A stretch of DNA of 64,000 nt from BJGV01 sp965205785 (GTDB lineage: Bacteria > Pseudomonadota > Gammaproteobacteria > Burkholderiales > Nitrosomonadaceae): NCBI GenBank assembly GCA_965205785.1, contig OZ242188.1, positions 372,001 through 436,000 of the forward strand, read 5' to 3'. The notes under the pieces are model-generated. The model ran no database searches. It saw nothing but the letters and a program-made list of their open reading frames with translations, and had not been told where the DNA came from. Of this stretch, positions 54,218-63,379 are shown one piece after another. The position numbers were made by a program, and so were the translations under genes. The first letter of the stretch is position 1; each line of letters starts with the position of its first letter.

Positions 54218-56368
54218 CTAATGTTGCAGTAATTCCAACAACTCCGCCTCATTTAAAGTATCTACCCCCAGTTCAAGCGCCTTGTCATACTTACCACCTG
54301 GATCAACACCAACTACTACATAATTTGTTTTTATTGAAACACTGCCAGTCACTTTACCTCCCAAATTTTCAATCCTATCTTTTGCATCTTCTCTAGATAA
54401 GTTTGATAGGGTTCCAGTTAAAACAAATATTTTTCCAGTGATTAATTTTTTTTTATCGTTTCCCTGAGTTTGTTGTACATCGATATTTTCTTTCAATTCA
54501 ATGCCAACTGAAAATAATTTCTTAATAATATTGATATTGTGCTTTTCTGCAAAAAAATCCACAATGCTTTGAGCCACTATCAAACCAACATCTGGAATCT
54601 TTTGTAAGGCCTCTACATCTGCTTCCTGTAACCTACTGAAACTACCATAGAATCTAGCTAATTCTCTGGCGGTTGTCACGCCAACATTGGGAATACCAAG
54701 TGCATATATAAACTGTGCCAGTGTAGGGTTTTTTCTCTTTCCAAGAGACTCCAGTAAGTTGCTGGCAGACTTCTTCCCCATACGGGGCAAGCAAATAAGC
54801 TTACTTTCATCAAGTGAATAAAGATCTGCAGGGGTTCTGATTGAATCAGTGTCTACCAATTGATCTACTAGTTTATCTCCCAAACCTTCAATGTCCATAC
54901 CACGGCGTGATGCAAAATGTATAATTGCCTGCTTTTTTTGTGCCGGACAAAGCAAGCCTCCAGAACAACGTACTACTGCTTCATTAGGCATTCGTACTGC
55001 TTTAGCTCCACACTCTGGACACCAATCGGGCATAATAAATTGACTAGCATTATCTGGGCGGCGTTCCATCACTACTCCTACTACTTCAGGAATTACATCT
55101 CCTGCTCTTCGTACAATAACGCTATCGCCAATCATTACATTTTTTCGTTTTATTTCATCTTCATTATGTAGCGTTGCCTGGGTCACGGTAGCGCCACCGA
55201 CAAAAACTGGTTTCAGTTTAGCAACCGGTGTCAGGACACCTGTTCTACCTACTTGTACATCAATCCCCAATAATTTAGTTATAACCTCTTGCGCAGGAAA
55301 TTTGTGTGCTATAGCAAAACGGGGTGCGCGGGAAATAAATCCCAGTCTTTCCTGCTGTGCAATACTATTAACCTTATAAACTACTCCATCTATGTCATAG
55401 GGTAATTGTTCACGGGAATCTAGTATCTTTTTATAATATGTTAATAATTCTGCTACGCCACGTACAACATCACATTCTTTCGCAATTGGAAATCCATAAG
55501 AAGCAATGCATCTCATCATATTACTATGTGTGTCACGAGGTATTCCCTCACCTTTATATTCACCAATCCCATAAGCAAAGAAAGTAAGCCTGCGAGTAGT
55601 AGTAATTTTAGGATCAAGCTGGCGCAAAGAACCAGCAGCTGCATTACGAGGGTTTACAAATACTTTTTCATTCTTTTTACGCTGATACTGATTAAGTTCT
55701 TTGAAGTCTTCTTTCAGCATCAAAACTTCGCCACGTACTTCAAGTAAAGCCGGGGTATTGTTGTGCGCACTGGCATGTAGACGCAAAGGAATTGACTTAA
55801 TTGTACGTAAATTTAATGTGACATCCTCTCCTGTTTCTCCATCACCTCTGGTAGCACCTGTAGTAAAAATCCCATTTTCATAACAGAGACTAACCGCAAG
55901 ACCATCAAATTTAGGCTCTACTTCATATTCAATGTTATCAGTTCCCAATTTTTCACCTAAACGCCGGTCGAATGCTTCTACTGAAGCCATATCAAACTCA
56001 TTGCTAAGAGAAAGCATAGGTAAACGGTGAGTAACCTGGGAAAATTTAACAAGAGGAGTAGCGCCTACACGCTGTGTTGGGGATTGAGATGTAACGAGAT
56101 GAGGATAACGATGCTCTAATCTCTGCAATTCAAGAAAAAGTCTGTCATACTCCGAGTCTGGAATACTCGGAGTATCCAGAACTGAATACATATAATTATG
56201 TATTTCAATTATCTTTCTAAGAATTTCTGATAGACCGGTCTGCAACTGATCATTTGAAGGATTCCTTCTTAAACCTTCCCTAAACTTTTCAAGATTTTCC
56301 TGGAAAGGCTTAAGCTTGCTGATTAACTCAGTTCGCGTATTCTTAGAAATGTTTTCTAGAATGCCCAT
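54218..56368 (-). CDS. ligA: NAD-dependent DNA ligase
   Basis: LigA seals nicks in DNA replication and repair using NAD. The 716-residue protein has the adenylation domain with active Lys153 in EPKFDG, an OB fold, a four-Cys zinc finger (CPECGAK, CSGGLLCPAQ), helix-hairpin-helix repeats (GIPNVGVTTA) and a C-terminal BRCT domain (about 640-716). The N-terminus is roughly 38 residues longer than E. coli LigA, by the position of the NYMYSVLD segment. It follows zipA with no gap, in the conserved smc-zipA-ligA order. Confidence 0.97.
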   Translation of the reverse strand: MGILENISKNTRTELISKLKPFQENLEKFREGLRRNPSNDQLQTGLSEILRKIIEIHNYMYSVLDTPSIPDSEYDRLFLELQRLEHRYPHLVTSQSPTQRVGATPLVKFSQVTHRLPMLSLSNEFDMASVEAFDRRLGEKLGTDNIEYEVEPKFDGLAVSLCYENGIFTTGATRGDGETGEDVTLNLRTIKSIPLRLHASAHNNTPALLEVRGEVLMLKEDFKELNQYQRKKNEKVFVNPRNAAAGSLRQLDPKITTTRRLTFFAYGIGEYKGEGIPRDTHSNMMRCIASYGFPIAKECDVVRGVAELLTYYKKILDSREQLPYDIDGVVYKVNSIAQQERLGFISRAPRFAIAHKFPAQEVITKLLGIDVQVGRTGVLTPVAKLKPVFVGGATVTQATLHNEDEIKRKNVMIGDSVIVRRAGDVIPEVVGVVMERRPDNASQFIMPDWCPECGAKAVRMPNEAVVRCSGGLLCPAQKKQAIIHFASRRGMDIEGLGDKLVDQLVDTDSIRTPADLYSLDESKLICLPRMGKKSASNLLESLGKRKNPTLAQFIYALGIPNVGVTTARELARFYGSFSRLQEADVEALQKIPDVGLIVAQSIVDFFAEKHNINIIKKLFSVGIELKENIDVQQTQGNDKKKLITGKIFVLTGTLSNLSREDAKDRIENLGGKVTGSVSIKTNYVVVGVDPGGKYDKALELGVDTLNEAELLELLQH

Positions 56369-57511
56369 TCACACAAATAATCTCTGCGCTATCTCGCCTC
56401 CGGCAGGAAAATCCCGTGATTTCATTACAGACTGAATTCCATTTAATTTGTGTTTAATATTATCTATTCCACTATCACTTAAGGGAACTTGATTATCATC
56501 AACCATGATACCACCCAAGGTAGTTGCAAAAATCCTGGAAAGATGCGTCATTTGATCGAATACTCTTTCACCATTTTTAATTCTGGGAACATCAAGTAAA
56601 AATGTAACACCATTAGTAGTAAGCGTTCTAATATTATCAGGTAGAAATGGTGTAGATTCATAATTATTAAGGGTAAATTTAGCATCGTCGGTTCCTTCTC
56701 GAAAGCTAAAAACTCCTCCCCCTTCAAGCTTGAATCCAGATGCTTCTGCTAAAGCTCGAATCTTGGTTCCAGTGAATGCACCACCATCTTTACTGATAAC
56801 ATTGATTCCAATCATGACATCTACTTCTGCACAAAATTGATCAAGTAATACCGCATGAGAATGTGCTTCTCCGATATCAGGAGTATCAGCAACTGCATTG
56901 ATTAATTCTGCAAAGCTCTGCACCATGTCACGAAACTCTGATAAACCAACTTCACTCACAGGACCAGATCGATCAGCAAGTTGCAAACAGGCTCTTAAAC
57001 CTGTGTAATCACTTTTTGGATCAGATTCCATTGTGATTTGTTCCCAAAATGTACCTGTATTCTTTTGTCCAAACCAACGCACGGGTTTCCCAAAATCAAC
57101 CTTCCTTTGTAAAATTTCTGCGAGATCTGAAACAGTAACTGAGTTTTCAGGTTGGATACTCACCACATAATCTACTACGCCATTACTATAAACTTCTACT
57201 GGTCTAGCCAGTTCATTAGTTGTATTCAAGGGTTTTTGTTCAGGTTTACTATCAGATTTAACTATCTCTTTTTCTTTTATACTTGGTTCTACCCGAAAAT
57301 CTCCCGTCACTTCTTTATTTATTTGCAGCTCAACTCTTTTTTCTTCTGTCGTTTTTTCCGCTTCCAGTAAAACATCCTCATACTTATTCTTAAATGCTTT
57401 CTCTGTACTACGTTGATAACGACGATGTTGCATCCAATTATAGAAAACAACACCTCCAATTATTATAATTCCAATAACAATTAAGTTAATTTGTAAGTCA
57501 CTCATATACAT
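56369..57511 (-). CDS. zipA: Cell-division protein ZipA-like
   Basis: ZipA tethers FtsZ to the inner membrane at the division site. This 380-residue protein has one N-terminal membrane helix (about 8-25), a charged linker rich in Glu, Lys and Thr, and a C-terminal FtsZ-binding-type domain (about 230-375; GTKIRALAEASGFKLEGGGVFSF). The sequence is divergent from E. coli ZipA. The assignment leans on domain order and position between smc and ligA. Alternative start: the ATG two codons downstream. Confidence 0.88.
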   Translation of the reverse strand: MYMSDLQINLIVIGIIIIGGVVFYNWMQHRRYQRSTEKAFKNKYEDVLLEAEKTTEEKRVELQINKEVTGDFRVEPSIKEKEIVKSDSKPEQKPLNTTNELARPVEVYSNGVVDYVVSIQPENSVTVSDLAEILQRKVDFGKPVRWFGQKNTGTFWEQITMESDPKSDYTGLRACLQLADRSGPVSEVGLSEFRDMVQSFAELINAVADTPDIGEAHSHAVLLDQFCAEVDVMIGINVISKDGGAFTGTKIRALAEASGFKLEGGGVFSFREGTDDAKFTLNNYESTPFLPDNIRTLTTNGVTFLLDVPRIKNGERVFDQMTHLSRIFATTLGGIMVDDNQVPLSDSGIDNIKHKLNGIQSVMKSRDFPAGGEIAQRLFV

Positions 57512-57526
57512 TCGACCTATACATTA

Positions 57527-60500
57527 TTATCCAGCCTCCGCCACTTCACTAAGCTTAACAGCCTCCTCAATATCTACAGAGACTATTCGTGACACACCTT
57601 GTTCCTGCATTGTGACGCCAATTAATTGTTGTGCCAGTTCCATGGTAATTTTATTGTGACTAACAAATACAAACTGTGTCTGATCTGACATTTTTTTTAA
57701 TAAATCGCAGAAACGCTCAGTGTTAGTGTCATCTAATGGTGCATCCACCTCATCCAAAAGGCAAAATGGGGCAGGGTTAAGCTTGAATAAAGAAAATACC
57801 AGCGCCAATGCTGTTAACGCCTTTTCTCCACCTGATAACAAATGAATGGAACTGTTTTTCTTTCCTGGTGGCTGTGCATTGATTTGCACGCCTGAATCAA
57901 GGATCTCCTCCCCACTTAATACTAGCTTAGCTTTTCCACCACCAAATATAGTGGGAAACATCTCGTCCAAATGACCGTTTACCTTTTCAAAAGTTTCCAA
58001 CAATCGTTCACGAGTTTCCCTATCTATCCGTCTAATAGCATTTTCCAGAGTTTCAACTGCTTCCTGTAAATCTTTAAATTGTGAATCAAGGTAAACTTTA
58101 CGTTCTTGTGATGTTTGTAGTTCTTCCAAAGCAGCAAGGTTAACTGCGCCCAAACTCTCAATCTCAGTATTAAGCTGATCAATATCGGACTGTATTCTAG
58201 AGGGTCTTGTCTTACCTAATACCTGAAGTAATTCTTTTTCATCAGCTCCCGCTTCTTTTAATTTTTCATCAAACTGTTTCTCTACAATATGCGCTTCTTG
58301 TTCTTTAAGGAGTGCCTGGCTTATTGACTCACGCAAAGGATGCAATTTCTGCTCGGAGGCTATACGTTCTTGTTCTATCTCCTGTAATTCTTTAGCTGCA
58401 TCTTCCAGAGTGCTACGTGCAGTTGTAAGAAAAAGTTCTCGTTGCTCACGCAGCACTAACCACTCTTGTAACTGACTGTTTAATAAAGATTCATCAAAAC
58501 TATCTTGCTCTGACTCTAGCTTCTCCAGACTTACTCTGAGTTCAGCAAAACTCTCATTAATACTAAGAATCGTGTTCTCTATCTCGGCAATTTTACTTTG
58601 ACATGTTTTTTCATAAAACTCAGCTTCCTGCATTTCCTTCATTACATTTTGTACAAATTGCCGTTGATTATTAAGAGCCTGCTCAGCAATCTCTTCTTCT
58701 TCCTTCTCCTTCTTCACCTTTCCTTGCAGAACCAAAACCTGGCCCTGATATTCAACTAATTTCTTTTCAGAATTTTGTTTTTGAGAGTCCTCTACATCAA
58801 TCTGTTGTTTAATCCCCGTCAATTCAACCAGGATCTGGTCGCCACGCTGGCCGGATTGTTCTGCTAATTGTGTTAGTTTCAATGTCTTCATCTGTAAATC
58901 ATGATGATGATGCTGAAGCTCTTCACTATCAAGACGTAATTGCGTAATTAACGCTCCCAATTTGTTACTGTCTTCTTCAACGATGACCAGCCTGGATTTC
59001 TGTTTAGTAAGGCTATCTCTTTGTTCTTCTAAATCTGTTTTGATCTGAGTTATTTCTCTCTGGCGTGCTAGAACTCCATGTAATTGTGAATCAGGAGCAT
59101 AGTATGTAAGGCTATGCTGAGTAAAGAAATGCCCTTCTCGTGTCACTAACATTTCACCAGGAGCAAGCTTTGTCCGTTGCAGGAGACCATCTTGTATACT
59201 TTCTACAACAAAGATTCCTCTCAGCCATTCCTTTAACACAGATTTTATCCCTGTATTTTCACAAGTAAGATATCCTTCTAAAGATTTCCAGTCCTCCTTC
59301 CCATGCAATGTCTCATCATTCAACTGTTGTTCTTCTGAATCCATGGTTTCAAATAATGTCCATTTTCCAGGAGGAGAGTCTTCTATCCAGTCCTGTGCGA
59401 TCTCTAGGCGTTCAAGTGAAGAGCTATTAAGGCGTTCCCGTAATACTGATTCCAGGGCATCTTCCCATCCTTTATCAATCTGAATGTTCTGCCATAAACG
59501 TGGTAATGCATCTAGCTTGTATTTTGCAAGCCATTCGCTTAGTCCTTCATTATCCTCAAGTCGATGCTGAAGACGCTCCAGAGCCGAAGATCGAGCCTCC
59601 ATTTTAGTAATCTGCTGTTCTAGTTTTTGTGTTTCACGTGTAATTTCACGTTTGATTTCTTCCGTCTTAAGAAGCTGCTCATCAGTTTGAGCTAGTGAGT
59701 CCTGTTTATTTTTCAATTCGACCACGGCACTTTCTACCTCTCTTTGCAATCGAGATAGCTCCAAACCATCAGGCTGTGGTAGCGCCTCTTTCTCCTCAAT
59801 AAGTTTTTCTCTACGTGATTCCAATTGCTGCAAAGATTTTTCAGCATGCGTACGATTACTTTCTTCCAACTGCTTAGACTGGTCAGTCAGAAGCAAGCTA
59901 CGTTGAGCTTCTCTTAACTTTTCCTGGCACAAACGAAAAACTGTCTCCGTTTGTGGCAACTTCTCATTTTCTGCTTTAGTTTTTTCTTTACTACCTTCTA
60001 AATCTAGGCCTGCCTTTTCAAGTTCTTTGCACCATTGATCTAAGTTCTCAGTAGAACTTTTCTTCTGTTCTTCATGATGATTAATCTGATTCCTGGTTAC
60101 TGTAACTTGCTGTTCAATACGTTGCTGATTCTCCCGCAGATGTTCTACTTGCTGCTCGATCCGCGCCACTTCAGCATTAGCGGCATATAATTCTCCCTGC
60201 CCTTCATGCAAGCTGTCACTAGCCGCGTAATGTTTTGCACGGCCCTCCTCCAGGCGTTTCTCTGTATCACGAAGACATGAAGTTTCTGCTTCTAATTCCA
60301 ATTCCAATCGCTGAACTTCTCTTTCCCTACGAAGACACTGAGACACTGCTTCTTGTTTGCGTGCTAGCCATAATAAATTATGTGCTGTACTCAATTGACT
60401 CTGCATGTCTTTAAACTTACCGGCGACCTCTGCCTGCTCTTCCAAGTGCTGTAACTGTTTCTCCAATTCCTGGCAGATATCGTCTACGCGTAAAAGATTC

Positions 60501-61066
60501 TCTCTGGTATCAGCCAAACGCAATTCAGTTTCACGACGACGTTCACGGTATTTAGAAACTCCGGCAGCTTCTTCCAGGAATACACGCAACTCTTCCGGTT
60601 TTGCCTCAATTATTCGTGAAATCATGCCCTGTTCAATAATTGCATAACCACGATTACCTATGCCAGTCCCAAGAAAAACATCAGCAATATCACGTCGGCG
60701 GACATGAATATTGTTCATATAGTAGGTTGAATCGCCATCCCTCAGCAGTACTCGTTTGATAGAGATCTCTGCATAATCCGACCATTGTCCCCCTGCCTTA
60801 CCAAGACTATTATCAAAGATTAATTCTACACTTGTACGCCCTACAGGCTTACGATTAGCTGATCCATTAAAAATTACATCCTGCATAGATTCACCGCGTA
60901 GGGCAGATGCTTTTGATTCACCTAACACCCAGCGAACCGCATCAATCACATTAGATTTTCCACAGCCATTGGGACCTACAACTCCTACCAAGTCACTAGG
61001 AACAGGAATAACAGTTGGATCAACGAAAGTTTTAAAGCCAGCAAGTTTGATATGGGAGAGACGCAA
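57527..61066 (-). CDS. smc: Chromosome segregation ATPase SMC
   Basis: SMC compacts and segregates the chromosome. The 1179-residue protein has an N-terminal head with Walker A GPNGCGKSN (about 31-39), long coiled coils rich in Glu, Gln, Lys and Leu, and a central hinge at about 505-660. The C-terminal head has signature LLSGGEKALTALAL and Walker B FCLLDEVDAPLDD. It is full length. It stands first in smc-zipA-ligA and is divergent from queF. Confidence 0.98.
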   Translation of the reverse strand: MRLSHIKLAGFKTFVDPTVIPVPSDLVGVVGPNGCGKSNVIDAVRWVLGESKASALRGESMQDVIFNGSANRKPVGRTSVELIFDNSLGKAGGQWSDYAEISIKRVLLRDGDSTYYMNNIHVRRRDIADVFLGTGIGNRGYAIIEQGMISRIIEAKPEELRVFLEEAAGVSKYRERRRETELRLADTRENLLRVDDICQELEKQLQHLEEQAEVAGKFKDMQSQLSTAHNLLWLARKQEAVSQCLRREREVQRLELELEAETSCLRDTEKRLEEGRAKHYAASDSLHEGQGELYAANAEVARIEQQVEHLRENQQRIEQQVTVTRNQINHHEEQKKSSTENLDQWCKELEKAGLDLEGSKEKTKAENEKLPQTETVFRLCQEKLREAQRSLLLTDQSKQLEESNRTHAEKSLQQLESRREKLIEEKEALPQPDGLELSRLQREVESAVVELKNKQDSLAQTDEQLLKTEEIKREITRETQKLEQQITKMEARSSALERLQHRLEDNEGLSEWLAKYKLDALPRLWQNIQIDKGWEDALESVLRERLNSSSLERLEIAQDWIEDSPPGKWTLFETMDSEEQQLNDETLHGKEDWKSLEGYLTCENTGIKSVLKEWLRGIFVVESIQDGLLQRTKLAPGEMLVTREGHFFTQHSLTYYAPDSQLHGVLARQREITQIKTDLEEQRDSLTKQKSRLVIVEEDSNKLGALITQLRLDSEELQHHHHDLQMKTLKLTQLAEQSGQRGDQILVELTGIKQQIDVEDSQKQNSEKKLVEYQGQVLVLQGKVKKEKEEEEIAEQALNNQRQFVQNVMKEMQEAEFYEKTCQSKIAEIENTILSINESFAELRVSLEKLESEQDSFDESLLNSQLQEWLVLREQRELFLTTARSTLEDAAKELQEIEQERIASEQKLHPLRESISQALLKEQEAHIVEKQFDEKLKEAGADEKELLQVLGKTRPSRIQSDIDQLNTEIESLGAVNLAALEELQTSQERKVYLDSQFKDLQEAVETLENAIRRIDRETRERLLETFEKVNGHLDEMFPTIFGGGKAKLVLSGEEILDSGVQINAQPPGKKNSSIHLLSGGEKALTALALVFSLFKLNPAPFCLLDEVDAPLDDTNTERFCDLLKKMSDQTQFVFVSHNKITMELAQQLIGVTMQEQGVSRIVSVDIEEAVKLSEVAEAG

Positions 61067-61194
61067 TTTATTGCCTGTAACCAGTTATAATTGGATGAGA
61101 CTGAAAGATCGAAATAAAAGTCTTATATAAAATACATTCCGAAAAACACGCATAATAAGTAGGATATTTTAACCGATTTGCCCAGGATAAGAGA

Positions 61195-61611
61195 ATGCCA
61201 ATAAAGCCTACGAAGAAATTGGAAACTTTCCCTAACCCGACTCCCACACGGGATTACCATATTCACATGGAAATTCCTGAGTTTACCTGCCTATGTCCAA
61301 AAACCGGACAACCAGACTTTGCAACTCTTATACTAGATTATATCCCTGATAAAGAGTGTATTGAACTTAAAAGTCTTAAGCTATATATTTGGTCATATAG
61401 GAACAAAAATACGTTTCATGAATCCGTCACTAACCAAATTCTTGATGATATGGTAGCTGCTATAAGACCTAAATATATGTGCCTTACTGCTAAATTCTAT
61501 GTACGTGGTGGAATATTTACAAATGTCGTAGCTGAACATCGTAAGACTGGGTGGAAGCCAAAGCCAGCAGTTAATTTGAAAGCATTTAAAAAACAATCAA
61601 ATGCTCGTTAG
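61195..61611 (+). CDS. queF: NADPH-dependent 7-cyano-7-deazaguanine reductase
   Basis: QueF reduces preQ0 to preQ1 in queuosine synthesis. The 138-residue short form has the motif EFTCLCPKTGQPDF with nucleophile Cys34 and general-acid Asp41. The NADPH-type motif ELKSLKLYIWSYRN is followed by His-Glu at the substrate site (FHES). No other queuosine gene is in the window, and I saw no preQ1 riboswitch in the leader. Confidence 0.96.
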   Translation: MPIKPTKKLETFPNPTPTRDYHIHMEIPEFTCLCPKTGQPDFATLILDYIPDKECIELKSLKLYIWSYRNKNTFHESVTNQILDDMVAAIRPKYMCLTAKFYVRGGIFTNVVAEHRKTGWKPKPAVNLKAFKKQSNAR

Positions 61612-61909
61612 GAAATTTTCCGAATTAAGCCTTTTTGCTACCAAGCTAATTAAAAATATCTTCCACTAATCCTACCTAACTACCTGAATTGAGATAATAA
61701 CTTTGAGAACAAAGATTAGTTATTGAAAAATGCTCTGCTAAATGACAACCAAGTTGGCCTGTACGCGTTATGTCACTATCGGCCACTTTTATCAGGAAAT
61801 AGCCTTATAACTCAGATGAAAACAAAAACCTGTACGATAACTTGTGCTGACTAGACAGAGTGGCCAGGAAACTAGACCCACCTTGTTTAAACCTTCAGGG
61901 GAGGTTGAT
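61612..61909. other. Intergenic region upstream of the RG-rich repeat protein
   Basis: These 298 bp contain no plausible gene. TTGGCC and CGGCCA segments near 61755-61790 could form a hairpin, and a strong Shine-Dalgarno (GGGGAGG) sits 6 bases before the ATG at 61910. A long leader or regulatory region for the repeat-protein operon is likely, but no defined promoter or known riboswitch is recognised. Confidence 0.4.
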
Positions 61910-63370
61910 ATGAAAAAGATAAAATTATTGAGCTTTATCATCATCCTACTTGGATCGGTTATGAGTGGATCAGTATGGGCAGCAGCGCGCAGCGGGGTTG
62001 GGCATACCAATGGAAGTGATCATCTTGCTACAGGGAACCAGCTTGCTGGAGGATCACAATTCAGCGGAGGACAACCCTATGTCAGCGGAGTACAAATTGC
62101 TAGAAGAGGGGGCCGGGGCGGCAGTGCTCGAAGTGGGGGGCGTGGCGGCGGTGCCCGAAGTGGTGCTCGAGGTGGTGGCCGAGGTGGAGCTAGAAGTGGC
62201 GGCAGACACATGGGAAGAGGTGGAGCTAGAAGTGGTGGAGCTAGAAGTGGTGGCAGACACATGGGAAGAGGTGGAAGAATTGGAGCAAGGCAAACAAGAA
62301 ATATTAGTCGAAACATAAACCGTAGCCGGAACATATCTAACAGAAGAAGTATTAGTGGCGGTCGAAACATAAACCGTAGCCGGAACATATCTAACAGAAG
62401 AAGTATTAGTGCTGGTCAAAACATAAACCGTAGCCAGAACATATCTAACAGAAGAAGTATTAGTGGCGGTCGAAACATAAACCGTAGCCAGAACATATCT
62501 AACAGAAGAAGTATTAGTGGCGGTCGAAACATAAACCGTAGCCGGAACATATCTAACAGAAGAAGTATTAGTGGCGGCCAGAGTTTCAGTCGTGGCACAA
62601 ATTATGGCAATTACCGGGATGCAAGAGGTGACACTCAAGGTTATTCAGGTAGTAAAAAACAAATTGGTTTTGGTAAAAAAGTTAGCGCCACACAAATTGC
62701 TCGACGAGGGGGCCGGGGAGGCGGTGCTAGAAGTGGCGGAGGAGCCCGAGGAGGCAGTAGAGGATTTAGTGGAGGACGTGGCTTCAGAGGAGGCAGTCGA
62801 GGCTTTAGGGGAGGACGTGGCTTCAGAGGAGGCAGTCGAGGCTTTAGGGGAGGCCGTGGTTTTTTCAGAGGAGGCGGTCATCGTCATTACGGCAGAGGCT
62901 TTAGAGGCGGCCACCGTCATTATGGCAGATGGTGGCCCTATTATGGCCTTGGCTTAGGCTATGGCCTTGGCTTAGGCTATGGCCTTGGCTTAGGCTATGG
63001 CCTTGGCTTAGGCTATGGATATGGATATGGCGGATACTGGCCCTATAGTGGCTATGGATATGGCGGATATTGGCCCTATTATAGTGGGTATGGATATAGT
63101 GATTATGGTGATAATTATCCTCCCGTTGTATATATCCAACGGGAAGATGACGCACAAGGAGCAACAGAATCACAAGCTAACTATTGGTATTATTGCAGTA
63201 ATCCGGAAGGTTATTATCCGGATGTCCAGAAATGCCCTGATGGTTGGTTACCAGTTGCTCCCTTGCCACCCACTACATCAAACGTACCATCAGAGGAATC
63301 AACTGCTTCAATTGAACCAACTGAACCTATAATTGTACCAATTGCACCAATTGCACCAACCACACAATAA
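61910..63370 (+). CDS. Secreted Arg/Gly-rich repeat protein
   Basis: The protein has 486 residues from the ATG at 61910 with a strong Shine-Dalgarno. A signal peptide (MKKIKLLSF, hydrophobic, cut near VWA-AA) is followed by low-complexity blocks. QIARRGGRGG occurs at 62-71 and again at 262-271. Five 18-residue units (consensus RNINRSRNISNRRSISGG) cover 134-223, two 13-residue GGRGFRGGSRGFR units cover 288-313, and four GLGLGY units cover 346-369. Then come Gly/Tyr repeats. A compact C-terminal motif has Cys429 and Cys442 (YYCSNPEGYYP, QKCPDGW), followed by a Pro/Thr/Ile tail. I recognise only the C-terminal motif, seen in other proteobacterial Gly-rich exported proteins. The role is unknown: cell-surface or matrix protein is possible. 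Confidence 0.85.
   Translation: MKKIKLLSFIIILLGSVMSGSVWAAARSGVGHTNGSDHLATGNQLAGGSQFSGGQPYVSGVQIARRGGRGGSARSGGRGGGARSGARGGGRGGARSGGRHMGRGGARSGGARSGGRHMGRGGRIGARQTRNISRNINRSRNISNRRSISGGRNINRSRNISNRRSISAGQNINRSQNISNRRSISGGRNINRSQNISNRRSISGGRNINRSRNISNRRSISGGQSFSRGTNYGNYRDARGDTQGYSGSKKQIGFGKKVSATQIARRGGRGGGARSGGGARGGSRGFSGGRGFRGGSRGFRGGRGFRGGSRGFRGGRGFFRGGGHRHYGRGFRGGHRHYGRWWPYYGLGLGYGLGLGYGLGLGYGLGLGYGYGYGGYWPYSGYGYGGYWPYYSGYGYSDYGDNYPPVVYIQREDDAQGATESQANYWYYCSNPEGYYPDVQKCPDGWLPVAPLPPTTSNVPSEESTASIEPTEPIIVPIAPIAPTTQ
62309..62578 (+). repeat. Five 54-bp direct tandem repeats inside the RG-rich gene
   Basis: Units start at 62309, 62363, 62417, 62471 and 62525, each exactly 54 bp (18 codons). They differ at only a few positions: CGA/CAA at the start, CGG/CAG in the middle, GGC/GCT and GGT/GGC at the end. 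Such DNA identity suggests recent expansion by slippage or unequal recombination, keeping frame. Confidence 0.97.
62771..62848 (+). repeat. Two 39-bp identical direct repeats
   Basis: Units 62771-62809 and 62810-62848 are identical and encode GGRGFRGGSRGFR twice. A partial third copy (GGAGGCCGTGG) follows. Confidence 0.95.
62945..63016 (+). repeat. Four 18-bp identical direct repeats
   Basis: Units start at 62945, 62963, 62981 and 62999, each GGCCTTGGCTTAGGCTAT, encoding GLGLGY. Related GGATATGGCGGATA-type repeats continue downstream to about 63090. Confidence 0.97.
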
Positions 63371-63379
63371 GGATCCATC

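Noticed and set aside
61067..61194. PreQ1 riboswitch upstream of queF
   Set aside because: No recognisable preQ1 aptamer pattern or C-rich loop was found in the 128-bp leader.
62309..62578. Possible CRISPR-like direct repeats
   Set aside because: The units are contiguous without spacers, in frame within a gene, and no cas genes are present.
62054..62638. Long antisense open frames (up to 194 codons) opposite the RG-rich gene
   Set aside because: They are Ser/Thr- or Pro/Leu-rich mirror images of the repeat DNA, lack ribosome-binding sites and overlap a gene with a signal peptide and strong Shine-Dalgarno.
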